Source: Patiria pectinifera (taxonomy: Eukaryota > Echinodermata > Asteroidea > Valvatida > Asterinidae). Taken from it: DNA of 64,000 nucleotides. This document shows positions 54,660 through 64,000 of the stretch, piece after piece (positions within the stretch are counted from its first letter, which is position 1; the number at the start of each line of letters is the position of its first letter). The notes under the pieces were generated by a model. It ran no database searches. It was not told where the DNA came from and was given only the letters and a program-made list of their open reading frames with translations. The stretch spans positions 24,635,513 to 24,699,512 of the forward strand of contig CM057147.1 in assembly GCA_029964075.1 (NCBI GenBank). The letters run 5' to 3'. Position numbers and translations under genes: made by a program.

Positions 54660-55676
54660 ATGGAGGAAGAAGTGATCGTGAATACGTCTGCATCATCCGT
54701 GAGCGATTACCCAGTCCATCCGGCCTTGTTGGCCGGCTACATCTTCGTGATTTTCATCGCAGCAGCAACAAGTCTGGTCTACGTGTGGTTGATAGCTACA
54801 ATCGCTATGGAGCACATCCTCCATAATGTGTCCAACTATTTCATGGCCAGTCTTTGTGTGTCGCAGATTGTCATTGGAATTTTGATTTCATGGTCGGTTG
54901 TGATCCTGATGTCAAACTTAAACCACTCCGCGCTCAAACTCGCAGTAGCTATAAGCTCTACCTATTTTGGACTGCTCAGTAACTTCTTGAATACGGTTGT
55001 CATAGCGGCTGACCGGTACCTGAAGATCTCCCGGCCCCTGCAGTATCTCCGGCTAGCGACGACAAGACGTTGCATCGCGCTGATCGGTACGTCCTGGTGC
55101 CTGTCTTTGGTCCTCGGACTTGCCGTGTTCCTCTCCGCCATGTCGAATTTGGACACCGGCAGCCAAGAGTCATTGAGCAGTTTCCTGCAGAGGGAGGATT
55201 TTCGAATCCAATTGATCGTCATGTCGGATCTGACAATCTTCGCCAGTATGATCGCGGTAACTTTTCTAACAACTGCTCTCGTTCGCATCGCTAAGCAACA
55301 GCGGCGCAAGATCCAGGATGAAATCCTGATGCTGAGGCATCTTCAAGATCGTGCGCAGCGGACGGAGCAGGAAGGCAACGATGAGAACACGCCGCAGCCT
55401 CGACCGAACCACTCGGCCAACAAAACCACCGTGTACTTCATCGTACACTTCTCCGCATTTGTCGTGGCTTGGCTACCGCAGAGTGTAGTCATGAACATTG
55501 GTATTCTCAGTGACCTGACTTCAGCCGTTCTCAACCCTCTCATGGCCGTCGGTTCCACTATTGCCATGTTTGACACCTTCTGCGGCACCCTGTTCCTGGC
55601 CTATGCGCAGCCGGAGCACCGACAGGCAGCAAGGAATAACTTGAAGAGGGTGAAACGACTCTTCTGTTTTCGGTAA
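54660..55676 (+). CDS. Class A GPCR, family member 9 (opposite strand)
   Basis: 338 aa, intronless, preceded by the family leader GGAAGGCCTATT. The most divergent member: position 2.50 is Gln (CVSQIVIG) rather than Leu, the TM5 proline is Ala (IFASMIAV), the loop 2 side reads NLDTGSQESLSSF, and the C-terminus is FCFR instead of CDR. DRY, W4.50 and WLP of TM6 are kept; GTLFL at the NPxxY position. N-terminal site NTS, loop 1 NHS. The TM6 lip WLPQSVVMNIGILSD is identical to member 6. Loss of the TM5 proline may alter activation or reflect relaxed constraint; the open frame argues against a pseudogene. Confidence 0.92.
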   Translation: MEEEVIVNTSASSVSDYPVHPALLAGYIFVIFIAAATSLVYVWLIATIAMEHILHNVSNYFMASLCVSQIVIGILISWSVVILMSNLNHSALKLAVAISSTYFGLLSNFLNTVVIAADRYLKISRPLQYLRLATTRRCIALIGTSWCLSLVLGLAVFLSAMSNLDTGSQESLSSFLQREDFRIQLIVMSDLTIFASMIAVTFLTTALVRIAKQQRRKIQDEILMLRHLQDRAQRTEQEGNDENTPQPRPNHSANKTTVYFIVHFSAFVVAWLPQSVVMNIGILSDLTSAVLNPLMAVGSTIAMFDTFCGTLFLAYAQPEHRQAARNNLKRVKRLFCFR

Positions 55677-56110
55677 GGCGAAAAGTGATTCTAGACTTTT
55701 CGATCTCAAAACACTGACTTCCTGTTGCAATCCATGTACGTGTATGCCTATAGTTCAGTGACAGTGTGTTGCAGCCGTGGGTCTGCCCCTCTCGGACTGT
55801 GCCCACAGATGACTTGTTGAGTTTCGTTGGTGACTAGGTTGTTGACGATGACTGGTTGCAACCTTCACAGACCACGGTTCTGTCATTTTCACGATAAGGT
55901 GGTCTTATGGCAGGTGAGACCGTACGTGCATCTCGCGCGCACTAGTGGAAAAAACAGTAAGTGCACATGGATTTCTTACAGCTGAGGACTTGTTTAATGG
56001 AAAGTGCCAATTTAAGGAGAGAAACATACGAACAACTGAACTGTCGCTATCCGTTGTGACTTTGAACTGGCGTTAGGCAATTATTTAACAATAGCTAACA
56101 GTGAATTTTC
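55677..56110 (+). repeat. 3' flank of GPCR 9
   Basis: Inverted counterpart of the 3' flanks of genes 1, 3, 6 and 8 (CCGTGGGTCTGCCCCTCTCG..., GGTTGCA...CATTTTCA, then the tract with GAACTGTCGCTA). It shows that the receptor domain was inverted as a block including flanks. Confidence 0.65.
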
Positions 56111-56780
56111 AGAGATGGTTTTATTAGTTACCGATTCAGTTGAATCCTTCTGTAGAACTAGCATCAGTCTAACTCATACCGTGAAGTTTCGAGGGTTTGC
56201 TCCTTTTTTAGAATATGTTTTGGTCTAGTTACAGCTACTGTTATTCGTCTCGTAATTGGTTTGAATAATACATGAAAAACAAAAAGGACAACTTTTAATC
56301 CGAATGTCACCTAATGATTGGTAAAATTCAGGCTTCATACTTTCTGTTGTGACGTTGTCCTTTGACTGGTGTTGATACAGGGTGTCTCAAAAATGGCCCT
56401 CTGTAGAATGTACAGAATTCTCGTAACTTATGAAGAAAATTTCAAATACAATTATTGATGAGCCCCATTATTTCTTTCCTGTGCGAAGCTTTGTTGGATT
56501 CGGTTCTGTGGTTTTGAAACAAAGACCATTCATGTAACGCCAGTCCGTTTTGCTCCATTCCAAGTTTGACAATACATACCCTATACGTGTCAAAAACAGT
56601 CCTGCTTTTTATCCTCAATAACTCTGTTGTTTTCCAATGGAATTAAACCCAAAATTCAGATCACGTAAACGAGGCATGACAAATATTATGGAGCGAGTTT
56701 CGACAGTTTTGTGCGAGAGGGTGAGATTTAAACGCCATGGGGGACCATCTTTCAATGGGGGCGCTGTTCAAAGCTGATGA
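56111..56780. other. No gene; possible lone transposon end
   Basis: TACAGGGTGTCTCAAAAATG at 56378 resembles the terminal repeats of some Tc1/mariner-type elements, but no opposite end is visible nearby. The rest is unrecognised. Confidence 0.3.
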
Positions 56781-56789
56781 TCATACTAT

Positions 56790-57200
56790 AATCGGACAAT
56801 TATTATGATGTAATACTTGCATAACAAAGGCACTTCCCAAAAATATTAAAAATGCTCGCAACTCTCCAAGGCGTTTTGAACACATCAAACTAAAGCTTAT
56901 TTCATCATCTTTCATTTTCCGTATAATTTTTGGGGGTTTATTTAATGGTTTGGGGGATAAAATTCCATCCAAAGACGATCAACCCTAAAAATTAATCAAT
57001 CCTGAAGCCCATCGCAATTTTGAAAATGGACGCCTAAGCTCCATTGCAATATAGCGCCATTTTAGGGCTTAATTGCATCCACATTCACACTATAATACGA
57101 GCTCGCAGTCCTTTGCACGGCTTCCATCCTACTTTTTTGCAAAATATCCTCAAGTTCACGGCCCTCAAAACGCTCTGCTCAGACATGGACATTTAAGTTT
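56790..57200. repeat. Diverged copy of the 61.84 kb repeat
   Basis: Colinear with 61880-62220 (CAACTCTCCAAGG, AAAGCTTATTTCATCATC, CCTGAAGCCCATCGC, GCACGGYTTCCATCC), with many differences. Non-coding family of unknown type. Confidence 0.6.
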
Positions 57201-58652
57201 CTATCATCATGACGAATTGTCTATTGCTAGTGGCGATACACGGAACCTGCTCGGGGTACTCCATTTAACAGATTTTTAGGCCAAATCTTTATTTATTTGC
57301 ATTGGTATATTTCACATCCGGTGAATCATTCTGCATATATTCTTTCGTTCAAAATATACATTATTTTTGTATTTTCGAGGAGTTTAAAAAAATTTTAACG
57401 ATTGATTACAGTATAAGCTCTTAATATTACAAATGAATCATTCTTGCAATTGTATTCGGATATAGAAAAAAAATAAAACCAAATGTTATGTGGTGATGGC
57501 CAAGTCTTCAGGAGTCGGACTAACTCATGAGCCCCATAAATAAACTCTTCCGGCCGTGTCTCTCGGTTTTCATACCGGTGTGGGCCTATGGAACGTGTTT
57601 GATAACGACATTATCAATTACTATAGCAACCGAGCAGCTTTGGAAAACATCTTGTAAACGGAAAAAAGGAGGTCACTATAAGCACGCGTTTTAACCCAAG
57701 TAATCGTATTGATGAAAGATGTACGTCCTTGATAATTTCGAGATTTTTTTTCAGTTTTTTGTAAGTTGTTTTGCTAGCATTATAAAAGCAAACTTTTGAA
57801 TGAGACACCGAACCAAAGCAATCGGCCCACGTTCAGTTTAGATTAGATTAGATCAGATAAATGGTTTATTAAATCAGCTTTCTCGCCACCTGTAGCGGAA
57901 TTGTGTAAAGCTGTAACAATAATAAGAACACATTAATATAACAATACTTAAAAGTTATCATTACAAAGAAATGAAGGAAAAGAATTTGGTTGATGGCAGC
58001 AGCTGAACAGCGCCCTCACAAGTTCAGTAGTGATAATTACTTTCCAAATACATGTATTTGCGGTCCGACAATAATTCAGTTCTCGCAGCCTAAGTCTGGT
58101 TCTTGCCCCTATCAGAATCGATATTGTGGGGATCAGGAACCATAGCAATGTGGATCTGTTATCACGCAAGAAGCAACGACCAAACAAAGGGTGGGGAGAA
58201 GGTTTTTTCGTTAAAATTCACATTTTACTGCAGTTCTTTTAATCGTTTATTTGATTTTATTGTAGAATTAAATGCAATGTAAGTGTTGGATAAACAGATT
58301 TTAAACTGTTTGTTTAATTATTGGCTTCATCTTTATTTTTGAATTAAGCGAAAGAGTTCCTTACGTAAACGATTGAAGAGTGAGTGCTGTTGTGCAGACA
58401 GGCTTATAACATTTCACATCACTTCTACATGACATCAGGCCCAGCGCACAGTCTAGAAAAAGAACTTGACAACATGGCGGGGATCATGGGCGTTCGTCTC
58501 CAAATCGTTTTGCATCTTTGCTATTTGTTGGACAATGCAAAGGTAGATTTAGCATTGTTTGCATTTTTCAGTACCTAAAAGATTTAGGAAAAGAGCGATT
58601 AATCACCCAGTATTTTGCGGTTGGATTAAGGGGGAAGTAGAAAGATGTGACT

Positions 58653-58903
58653 TTCGCTCGCAACACCCCCCCCCCGCCCTGCAAACAGTGCGCTGGTAAG
58701 GGCTGATGAGCTTCACAGAATCTTGTGAAGGAAGTACAGATTGACCTTCGCATGCAGCTAGCGCGCGCTACGCATGATGGGCACCGGAAGCTAGTTTGTG
58801 TGACGCGTTCTACGTCACAGGTCACGCAAATCTATCCAATGAGAGCTCAAATGACGTCAGCCCTGACCAGCGTCCTGTTTGCAGGGCGGGAGGTACGAGC
58901 GAA
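58653..58903. mobile_element. Mutator-like MITE with 9-bp target-site duplication
   Basis: GATGTGACT stands at both edges (58644-58652, 58904-58912). The ends TTCGCTCG...GCCCTGCAAACAG and CTGTTTGCAGGGC...CGAGCGAA form long (~50 bp) imperfect inverted repeats. Long terminal repeats and a 9-bp duplication suggest the Mutator superfamily. The left duplicate has the empty site (AATGTGACTGTATG near 50778). No transposase. Confidence 0.8.
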
Positions 58904-59468
58904 GATGTGACTGTATGTGCGCACACTCGAGGGGTTTTGAGCATTAGTCTTTCTTAGATTTAGCCCTAAGAGCGAGACTCTCGTGAACTCTAAGCGAAGT
59001 ACAACCGATAAAAAAAAATCCCGCTTGTCTTTGTTCTATACCCTACTATATCGTAATAATATCCCTTTTCTGAAACTCTTCCATTTGCGACAGATCAACC
59101 CACCTTAGAAATTCCTAGTTTTTGAGTAAAATCCATATATCTATTTCGTGAAAAACTTGTGGGGTACCAAAACGTACCCCGCAAGTCGGTGGGCATTCCT
59201 TGTGGGGTACCTCCCATTGTTCCGGTACCCCACAAGGCAGTGTTTGTACACGCACGCAAAGAAAAACCGGTGGGACAGCGTAATACCGGTCTTAATCAAA
59301 TCCTTAAATGAATAACATCTTTAAATTAAATTTTACAAACCACTCATGTACATAAAAGCCATGCATTGCGTCGCCTACACAGAAGACGATTTTTGAAACT
59401 CCTTGCGAATTATTAAACGTATATGCCCGCAGGCGGTTTATAGTGTTGACAACTTAATTTAACCCAAC

Positions 59469-59800
59469 CGCAGACTGACTAATAAGAGAGTAATGAGGTG
59501 AACCTTCGCACATTAATAACAAATAAAGACCACGACGGTTCAATGATTGAATAATGAGAAAACCTGGATGAGGAGAGCCGACGCTTACAAATAACAAGAG
59601 AACACGACGGTTCGGTGACTAAATAATAAAGCCTGGATGAGGCGAACCATCGCTTGTAAACTAGAACACCACGGTTCGACGGATGAAATAATAAGAAAGC
59701 CTAAACGAAGAGAGCCGTCGCTTATAAATGACAAGAGAACACAACGGTTCGGTGACTGAATAATAAGCCTGAATATAACGTGAACCGTCGCATCTTAATA
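59469..59800. repeat. 72-bp minisatellite, short second array (~5 copies)
   Basis: Same unit and ACGACGGTTCGGTGACT core as 51480-52690, but about five degenerate copies. Difference in copy number shows repeat-number instability after duplication. Confidence 0.8.
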
Positions 59801-59892
59801 ACAAGACCATTGGCAGATCTTAGTGTAAATTTGTGAGAGGGTTCCAATAATTTACACATTTCACATAATCCAAACCATTGTTTGAACACAAG

Positions 59893-60265
59893 CATTGGCG
59901 TAGCCAGCTGGGGGGTAAGGGGTATTTACCCCCATACTATTGTAAAGACTGCCTTTTTGCATTCCAAGGCCCTTTTTTTAACGGGCTTACCCTCTAATAA
60001 TTTCTAAAGAGTGCCCTTTTTACGAGGTGCCCTTTTTTTCTGAACAAGTGCCCTTTTCTAAAAAGAAGTGGTGCCTTTTTGGTCACATCTGCCGTTCCCG
60101 AATTTAGCACATGTATCGCCCTGAAAAGCACTATTATATTGGCCCTTTGTGTGCATAATTGTCGGTTTTGAACAGCGCCCTCATTTCACAACGGATGTGC
60201 AAGTGCCCTTTTCAAAACATGTAACCCCCCCCCCCCCGAATAAAAATGATAGTGCTACACCCCTG
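59893..60265. mobile_element. Non-autonomous hAT element with perfect 8-bp duplication
   Basis: AACACAAG flanks it on both sides (59885-59892, 60266-60273). The ends CATTGGCGTAGCCAG and GTGCTACACCCCTG are imperfect inverted repeats of the CAGGGGYGTAGC hAT type. The left duplicate keeps the unfilled site (GAACACAAGTGATCATTCAG near 52780). Interior with repeated TGCCCTTTT motifs, non-coding. Confidence 0.85.
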
Positions 60266-60546
60266 AACACAAGTGATGATTCAGTTTCCCAATGAAACCA
60301 TGAAGATTGTTTACATGATTACATGTCCAAAGTTAAGTCCGTCTTGGTTTATAAAGTCACTGAAAGTGTACGCTTTCCATATTGCTAGTGAGCATTTTAG
60401 CCCCCCTGTGCATTGTTGTAGTAACAAATGCTAGAATTTTACAAGAGAGAGAGAAAACATGCTGCGTCGCTTCAGTTGATTTGAATAAATTAATTCATGC
60501 TGAATATGTGACATAGCTTGTAATTAGACAACTTAAAGGGCAATAA

Positions 60547-60907
60547 GGCTAAAAAAAGTATTCGGTTTCTGGTATGCGCGCGCGTTGCCGTAGCCATGCG
60601 CGTCGGCAAAATTAAAAAGTTTTTTTTTCAATGTAAGATGATGTCTCAAAACCGCCAAACTCACTTGATTGACTGGAACCCTGCTGCTGCACAATTTTAA
60701 CGTGTTTTTGATGGGGTTACGATCGAGTATAAGCTTTATGTGGCCACTCTGGGCTCCCATACATTTTGCATTAAATTTAGTCGGCCATTATTTGCAGTCA
60801 TCAGCCGACATTTGAAGGAACAAAAAAGTTAGCAAACAAAAAAAAGCCGCCTCGCCGCACCACTTTTGGGGCAAGCTACATACCAGAAACTGGAGACTTT
60901 TTTGGCC
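60547..60907. mobile_element. PIF/Harbinger-like MITE, long relative of 12185-12395
   Basis: The ends GGCTAAAAAAAGTATTCGG and CTGGAGACTTTTTTTGGCC are imperfect inverted repeats, with CGGTTTCTGGTA/TACCAGAAAC inside. Shares GTGGCCACTCTGGGCTCCC and CGCACCACTTTTGGGGCAAG with the 12.2 kb element. Edge triplets TAA and TTA. About 150 bp longer. Confidence 0.65.
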
Positions 60908-61839
60908 TTAAATGTACTGTTTAAAATGCAGTCCTTCAAAATGCACCTTTGTGTTCCATTCATATGCCTACTAATTTTAATTTTCGGTTTGCCATTTTCA
61001 AGGGTATGATGTGCATTTCGGATATTTATGCTTTATTTGTTTTACTGCAGCTCATAAATATTTAGTGGCTTCGTTGCCTTTTAGTTGAGTAACGTAACTG
61101 CCTCGAAGTTGTCAATAAACCGGCCTTTGTAAATTTTGCAGCACCGTGGGAGATATTCAAGTTCTTCGTCAGTCAATGAAATAGTCTGGTACCAACACTC
61201 TTTAATATGTCTTTACTGCAGTAGTTAGTTACAAGGACTACAACAACGGACAAGTGCAGTGAACTAATTCAAGTGAGAATTTCTACGCGAGCTCATTAGC
61301 ATAAAAGGTACCCCCCCCCCCACAATTTCTTTTGAAAACGGAGACCGTTTGGCTTTAAAAACGGTGGAATTGTGTAAATGAAGCCAAGAATCAACTCCCT
61401 GGTTTATTGGGGGCTTCCATCTGAGGGCAAACTTGACAAAATTACGGTTGAAAAATGGGTCCTATTTGCCTGAGAAAGTACAAGGGTGCCACTTGTAAAA
61501 TGGCTACATGCAGGCTTGGGAACTACCACTTTTCGGGAGGTGATTTTGTTTCGGTGTGAATATTGAACAATTTAATTGGCTAGTCTACCCAAAATTGAAA
61601 AGAAATAAAAAGATGAAGGACAAGACAATAATTTAATTTTTGTTTGAGAAACCCAAGTGATGTCGGCTTACATGTTAGTTGGCCCTGAACTGTGTTAATT
61701 TGACACTGTTTTCAATGGGGCTTGAATTGGTTCAGTGCACCCAGACAGGTTCCGTAAAGATTACATGCCACAGACTACAGTCTACGAGGCGGGTTCCAGA
61801 GGGAATTTTTGGCGCCACCAGAAAAAAAAATACAAGGTA
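60908..61839. other. No gene recognised
   Basis: Unique-looking sequence with a C11 run near 61312. No open frame with a recognisable domain. Confidence 0.45.
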
Positions 61840-62301
61840 GCAGACCAGTAAATAAACTTCCATAGACCCCAATGGTAAATGCTCCCACTTCAAAAATTCG
61901 GGAAAAATACTCACAACTCTCCAAGGTGTTCGAGACACACATCAAATTAAAGCTTATTTCATCATCTTTCAATTTCTGTTCAATTTACAGGGGGTCAACT
62001 GATGACTTTTAGGAGAAATTTCCATCTGAAGACGATCACCCCTGAAAATAGTCCTGAAGCCCATCGCCATTTTGAAAAACGATGACTACACTCCATTGCA
62101 AAGTAGAGCGCTTTTAGGGTCCAAATTACATCAAAATTACACAGAACTGCAAGCTCCAAGTCCTGTGCACGGTTTCCATCCATATTTTTAACAAACCCTC
62201 AAGTTCATGGCCCACAGCATGCTCAAATACCGAACATTTTGAGGGCATGCAAATCGTGATTTGGCCGGCGCAGGCAATTTCGGACCGATTTACTGGTCTG
62301 C
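61840..62301. repeat. 462-bp element with inverted ends (A1)
   Basis: Bounded by GCAGACCAGTAAAT and ATTTACTGGTCTGC, exact inverted repeats of 14 bp. A nearly identical second copy starts at 63549. Small open frames (for example one with MKDDEISFNLMC) also occur in the diverged copy at 56.8 kb but look incidental. Confidence 0.75.
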
Positions 62302-62303
62302 AC

Positions 62304-63545
62304 CCTATAGAGAAGCGAGGTTTTGAATAATTTCTCCAAACCACTTGTACGGCACGAGGAAGGATGGATGACTCATATTTCATCAAAAAATTGCGAGAAA
62401 AAAAAATCTCTGACTGCGATTTCTGGCCTGAAAACAAGCCCTCTGTTTGCGGCTACCTTACTGTAGGGCGCCCCAAACGGGCGTTCATTGAGTTTTTGCT
62501 CCTTCCGGCCCCAAATTACTCCCCCCCCCCCTTGTTCGCTCGAAATTGCTGTGATCGGAGGACGGTCCATCGGCCCTATTCAGATTTTGGGCGCATTTGT
62601 TGCGGAACCGCCATTGGTGACCCCTTTTGAAACGCTGCCCCCCCCCCAGGTTCCGCCCCCTGAAAAAAAACCACTCCGCAAACATTTTGACAACAAACGG
62701 TGGAAGGCGCCATTTTGAAACTATATAGAGAAGCGAGGTTTTGAATAATTTCTCCAAACCACTTGTACGGCACGAGGAAGGATGGATGACTCATATTTCA
62801 TCAAAAAATTGCGAGAAAAAAAAATCTCTGACTGCGATTTCTGGCCTGAAAACAAGCCCTCTGTTTGCGGCTACCTTACTGTAGGGCGCCCCAAACGGGC
62901 GTTCATTGAGTTTTTGCTCCTTCCGGCCCCAAATTACTCCCCCCCCCCCTTGTTCGCTCGAAATTGCTGTGATCGGAGGACGGTCCATCGGCCCTATTCA
63001 GATTTTGGGCGCATTTGTTGCGGAACCGCCATTGGTGACCCCTTTTGAAACGCTGTCCCCCCAGGTTCCCCCCTGAAAAAACCACTCCGCAAACATTTTG
63101 ACAACAAACGGTGGAAGGCGCCATTTTGAAACTATATAGAGAAGCGAGGTTTTGAATAATTTCTCCAAACCACTTGTACGGCACGAGGAAGGATGGATGA
63201 CTCATATTTCATCAAAAAATTGCGAGAAAAAAAATCTCTGACTGCGATTTCTGGCCTGAAAACAAGCCCTCTGTTTGCGGCTACCTTACTGTAGGGCGCC
63301 CCCAACGGGCGTTCATTGAGTTTTTGCTCCTTCCGGCCCCAAATTACCCCTTGTTCGCTCGAAATTGCTGTGATCGGAGGACGGTCCATCGGCCCTATTC
63401 AGATTTTGGGCGCATTTGTTGCGGAACCGCCATTGGTGACCCCTTTTGAAACGCTGCCCCCCCCCCAGGTTCCGCCCCCCTGAAAAAAAACCACTCCGCA
63501 AACATTTTGACAACAAACGGTGGAAGGCGCCATTTTGAAACTACA
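62304..63545. repeat. Three tandem copies of a ~411-418 bp repeat (B)
   Basis: Copies start (AGAAGCGAGGTTTTG) at 62311, 62729 and 63140. They are nearly identical, differing mainly in the length of C and A runs. Each ends GGAAGGCGCCATTTTGAAACTA. The short identical open frames in copies 1 and 2 are a by-product of the repeat. Confidence 0.92.
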
Positions 63546-63548
63546 GTA

Positions 63549-64000
63549 GCAGACCAGTAAATAACTTTCCATAGACCCCAATGGTAAATGCTCCCACTTC
63601 AAAAATTCGGGAAAAATACTCACAACTCTCCAAGGTGTTCGAGACACACATCAAATTAAAGCTTATTTCATCATCTTTCAATTTCTGTTCAATTTACAGG
63701 GGGTCAACTGATGACTTTTAGGAGAAATTTCCATCTGAAGACGATCACCCCTGAAAATAGTCCTGAAGCCCATCGCCATTTTGAAAAACGATGACTACAC
63801 TCCATTGCAAAGTAGAGCGCTTTTAGGGTCCAAATTACATCAAAATTACACAGAACTGCAAGCTCCAAGTCCTGTGCACGGTTTCCATCCATATTTTTAA
63901 CAAACCCTCAAGTTCATGGCCCACAGCATGCTCAAATACCGAACATTTTGAGGGCATGCAAATCGTGATTTGGCCGGCGCAGGCAATTTCGGACCGATTT
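63549..64000. repeat. Second copy of the 462-bp element (A2), cut by the window edge
   Basis: Nearly identical to 61840-62291. Together with A1 and the B triplet it implies a ~1.7 kb higher-order repeat that probably continues to the right. Confidence 0.85.

Larger units (their letters stand above)
57571..60382 (+). repeat. 3 kb direct duplicate, right copy
   Basis: Counterpart of 49841-52900, with a MULE-like insertion (58653-58903), a hAT insertion (59893-60265), a different middle segment (59055-59250, related to 1893-2018) and a much shorter minisatellite. No second receptor follows at the expected ~62.4 kb. Confidence 0.8.

Noticed and set aside
62364-62630. 88-codon frame identical in two tandem copies (also 62782-63048)
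   Set aside because: Identity reflects the recent DNA repeat; the third copy breaks the frame by run-length changes and no domain is recognisable.

Overview
This looks like a window from an animal nuclear genome, most likely a marine invertebrate deuterostome (an echinoderm is my best guess; amphioxus or a hemichordate is not excluded). The reasons are a tandem array of intronless, lineage-expanded rhodopsin-class GPCRs, secreted C-type lectins with a PAN-like tail, and a dense load of short non-autonomous DNA transposons, one tRNA-SINE and one LINE stub. The species call is inference; no database search was possible. I saw no retrovirus-like or other virus-like element.

Layout. 0-40.7 kb is a GPCR cluster with eight intact single-exon genes on the minus strand (3468, 6129, 9713, 16624, 22451, 27319, 33052, 38756). 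Genes 1-3 sit in older, more diverged ~3 kb units. Genes 4-8 sit in younger units of two kinds. X units (4, 5, 7) carry TACTCG hexamer arrays and X-specific MITEs. Y units (6, 8) carry long (AT)n tracts. The order X-X-Y-X-Y shows that an X+Y pair of about 10.7 kb was itself duplicated. Gene 8 is a chimera of a gene-7-like promoter and N-terminus on a gene-6-like body. Units 5-8 also carry relics of the last exons and poly(A) signal of an unrelated plus-strand gene.

40.7-49.7 kb holds unique sequence, a long snap-back hairpin, and three minus-strand C-type lectin loci: one ending early, one full lectin + PAN gene, one pseudogene. A truncated LINE with a perfect 11-bp target-site duplication follows. 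49.8-60.4 kb is a second, inverted GPCR domain. It has a ninth intact receptor on the plus strand (54660) between two direct ~3 kb duplicates, each containing a hairpin-forming 72-bp minisatellite (about 16 versus about 5 copies). The right edge (61.8-64.0 kb) is a nested tandem repeat that runs off the window.

How it works together. The nine receptors share a conserved leader and a TATA-like promoter block, have open frames throughout, and differ mainly in TM1-TM3, the second extracellular loop and TM6-TM7. That fits a diversifying, probably chemosensory, receptor family reshuffled by unequal crossing over and gene conversion (inference). All lack several class A hallmark residues (D2.50, C3.25, NPxxY) while keeping DRY and the TM6 WxP. 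Because the units are paralogous, many transposon insertions have a matching empty site elsewhere in the window, which makes their boundaries unusually secure.
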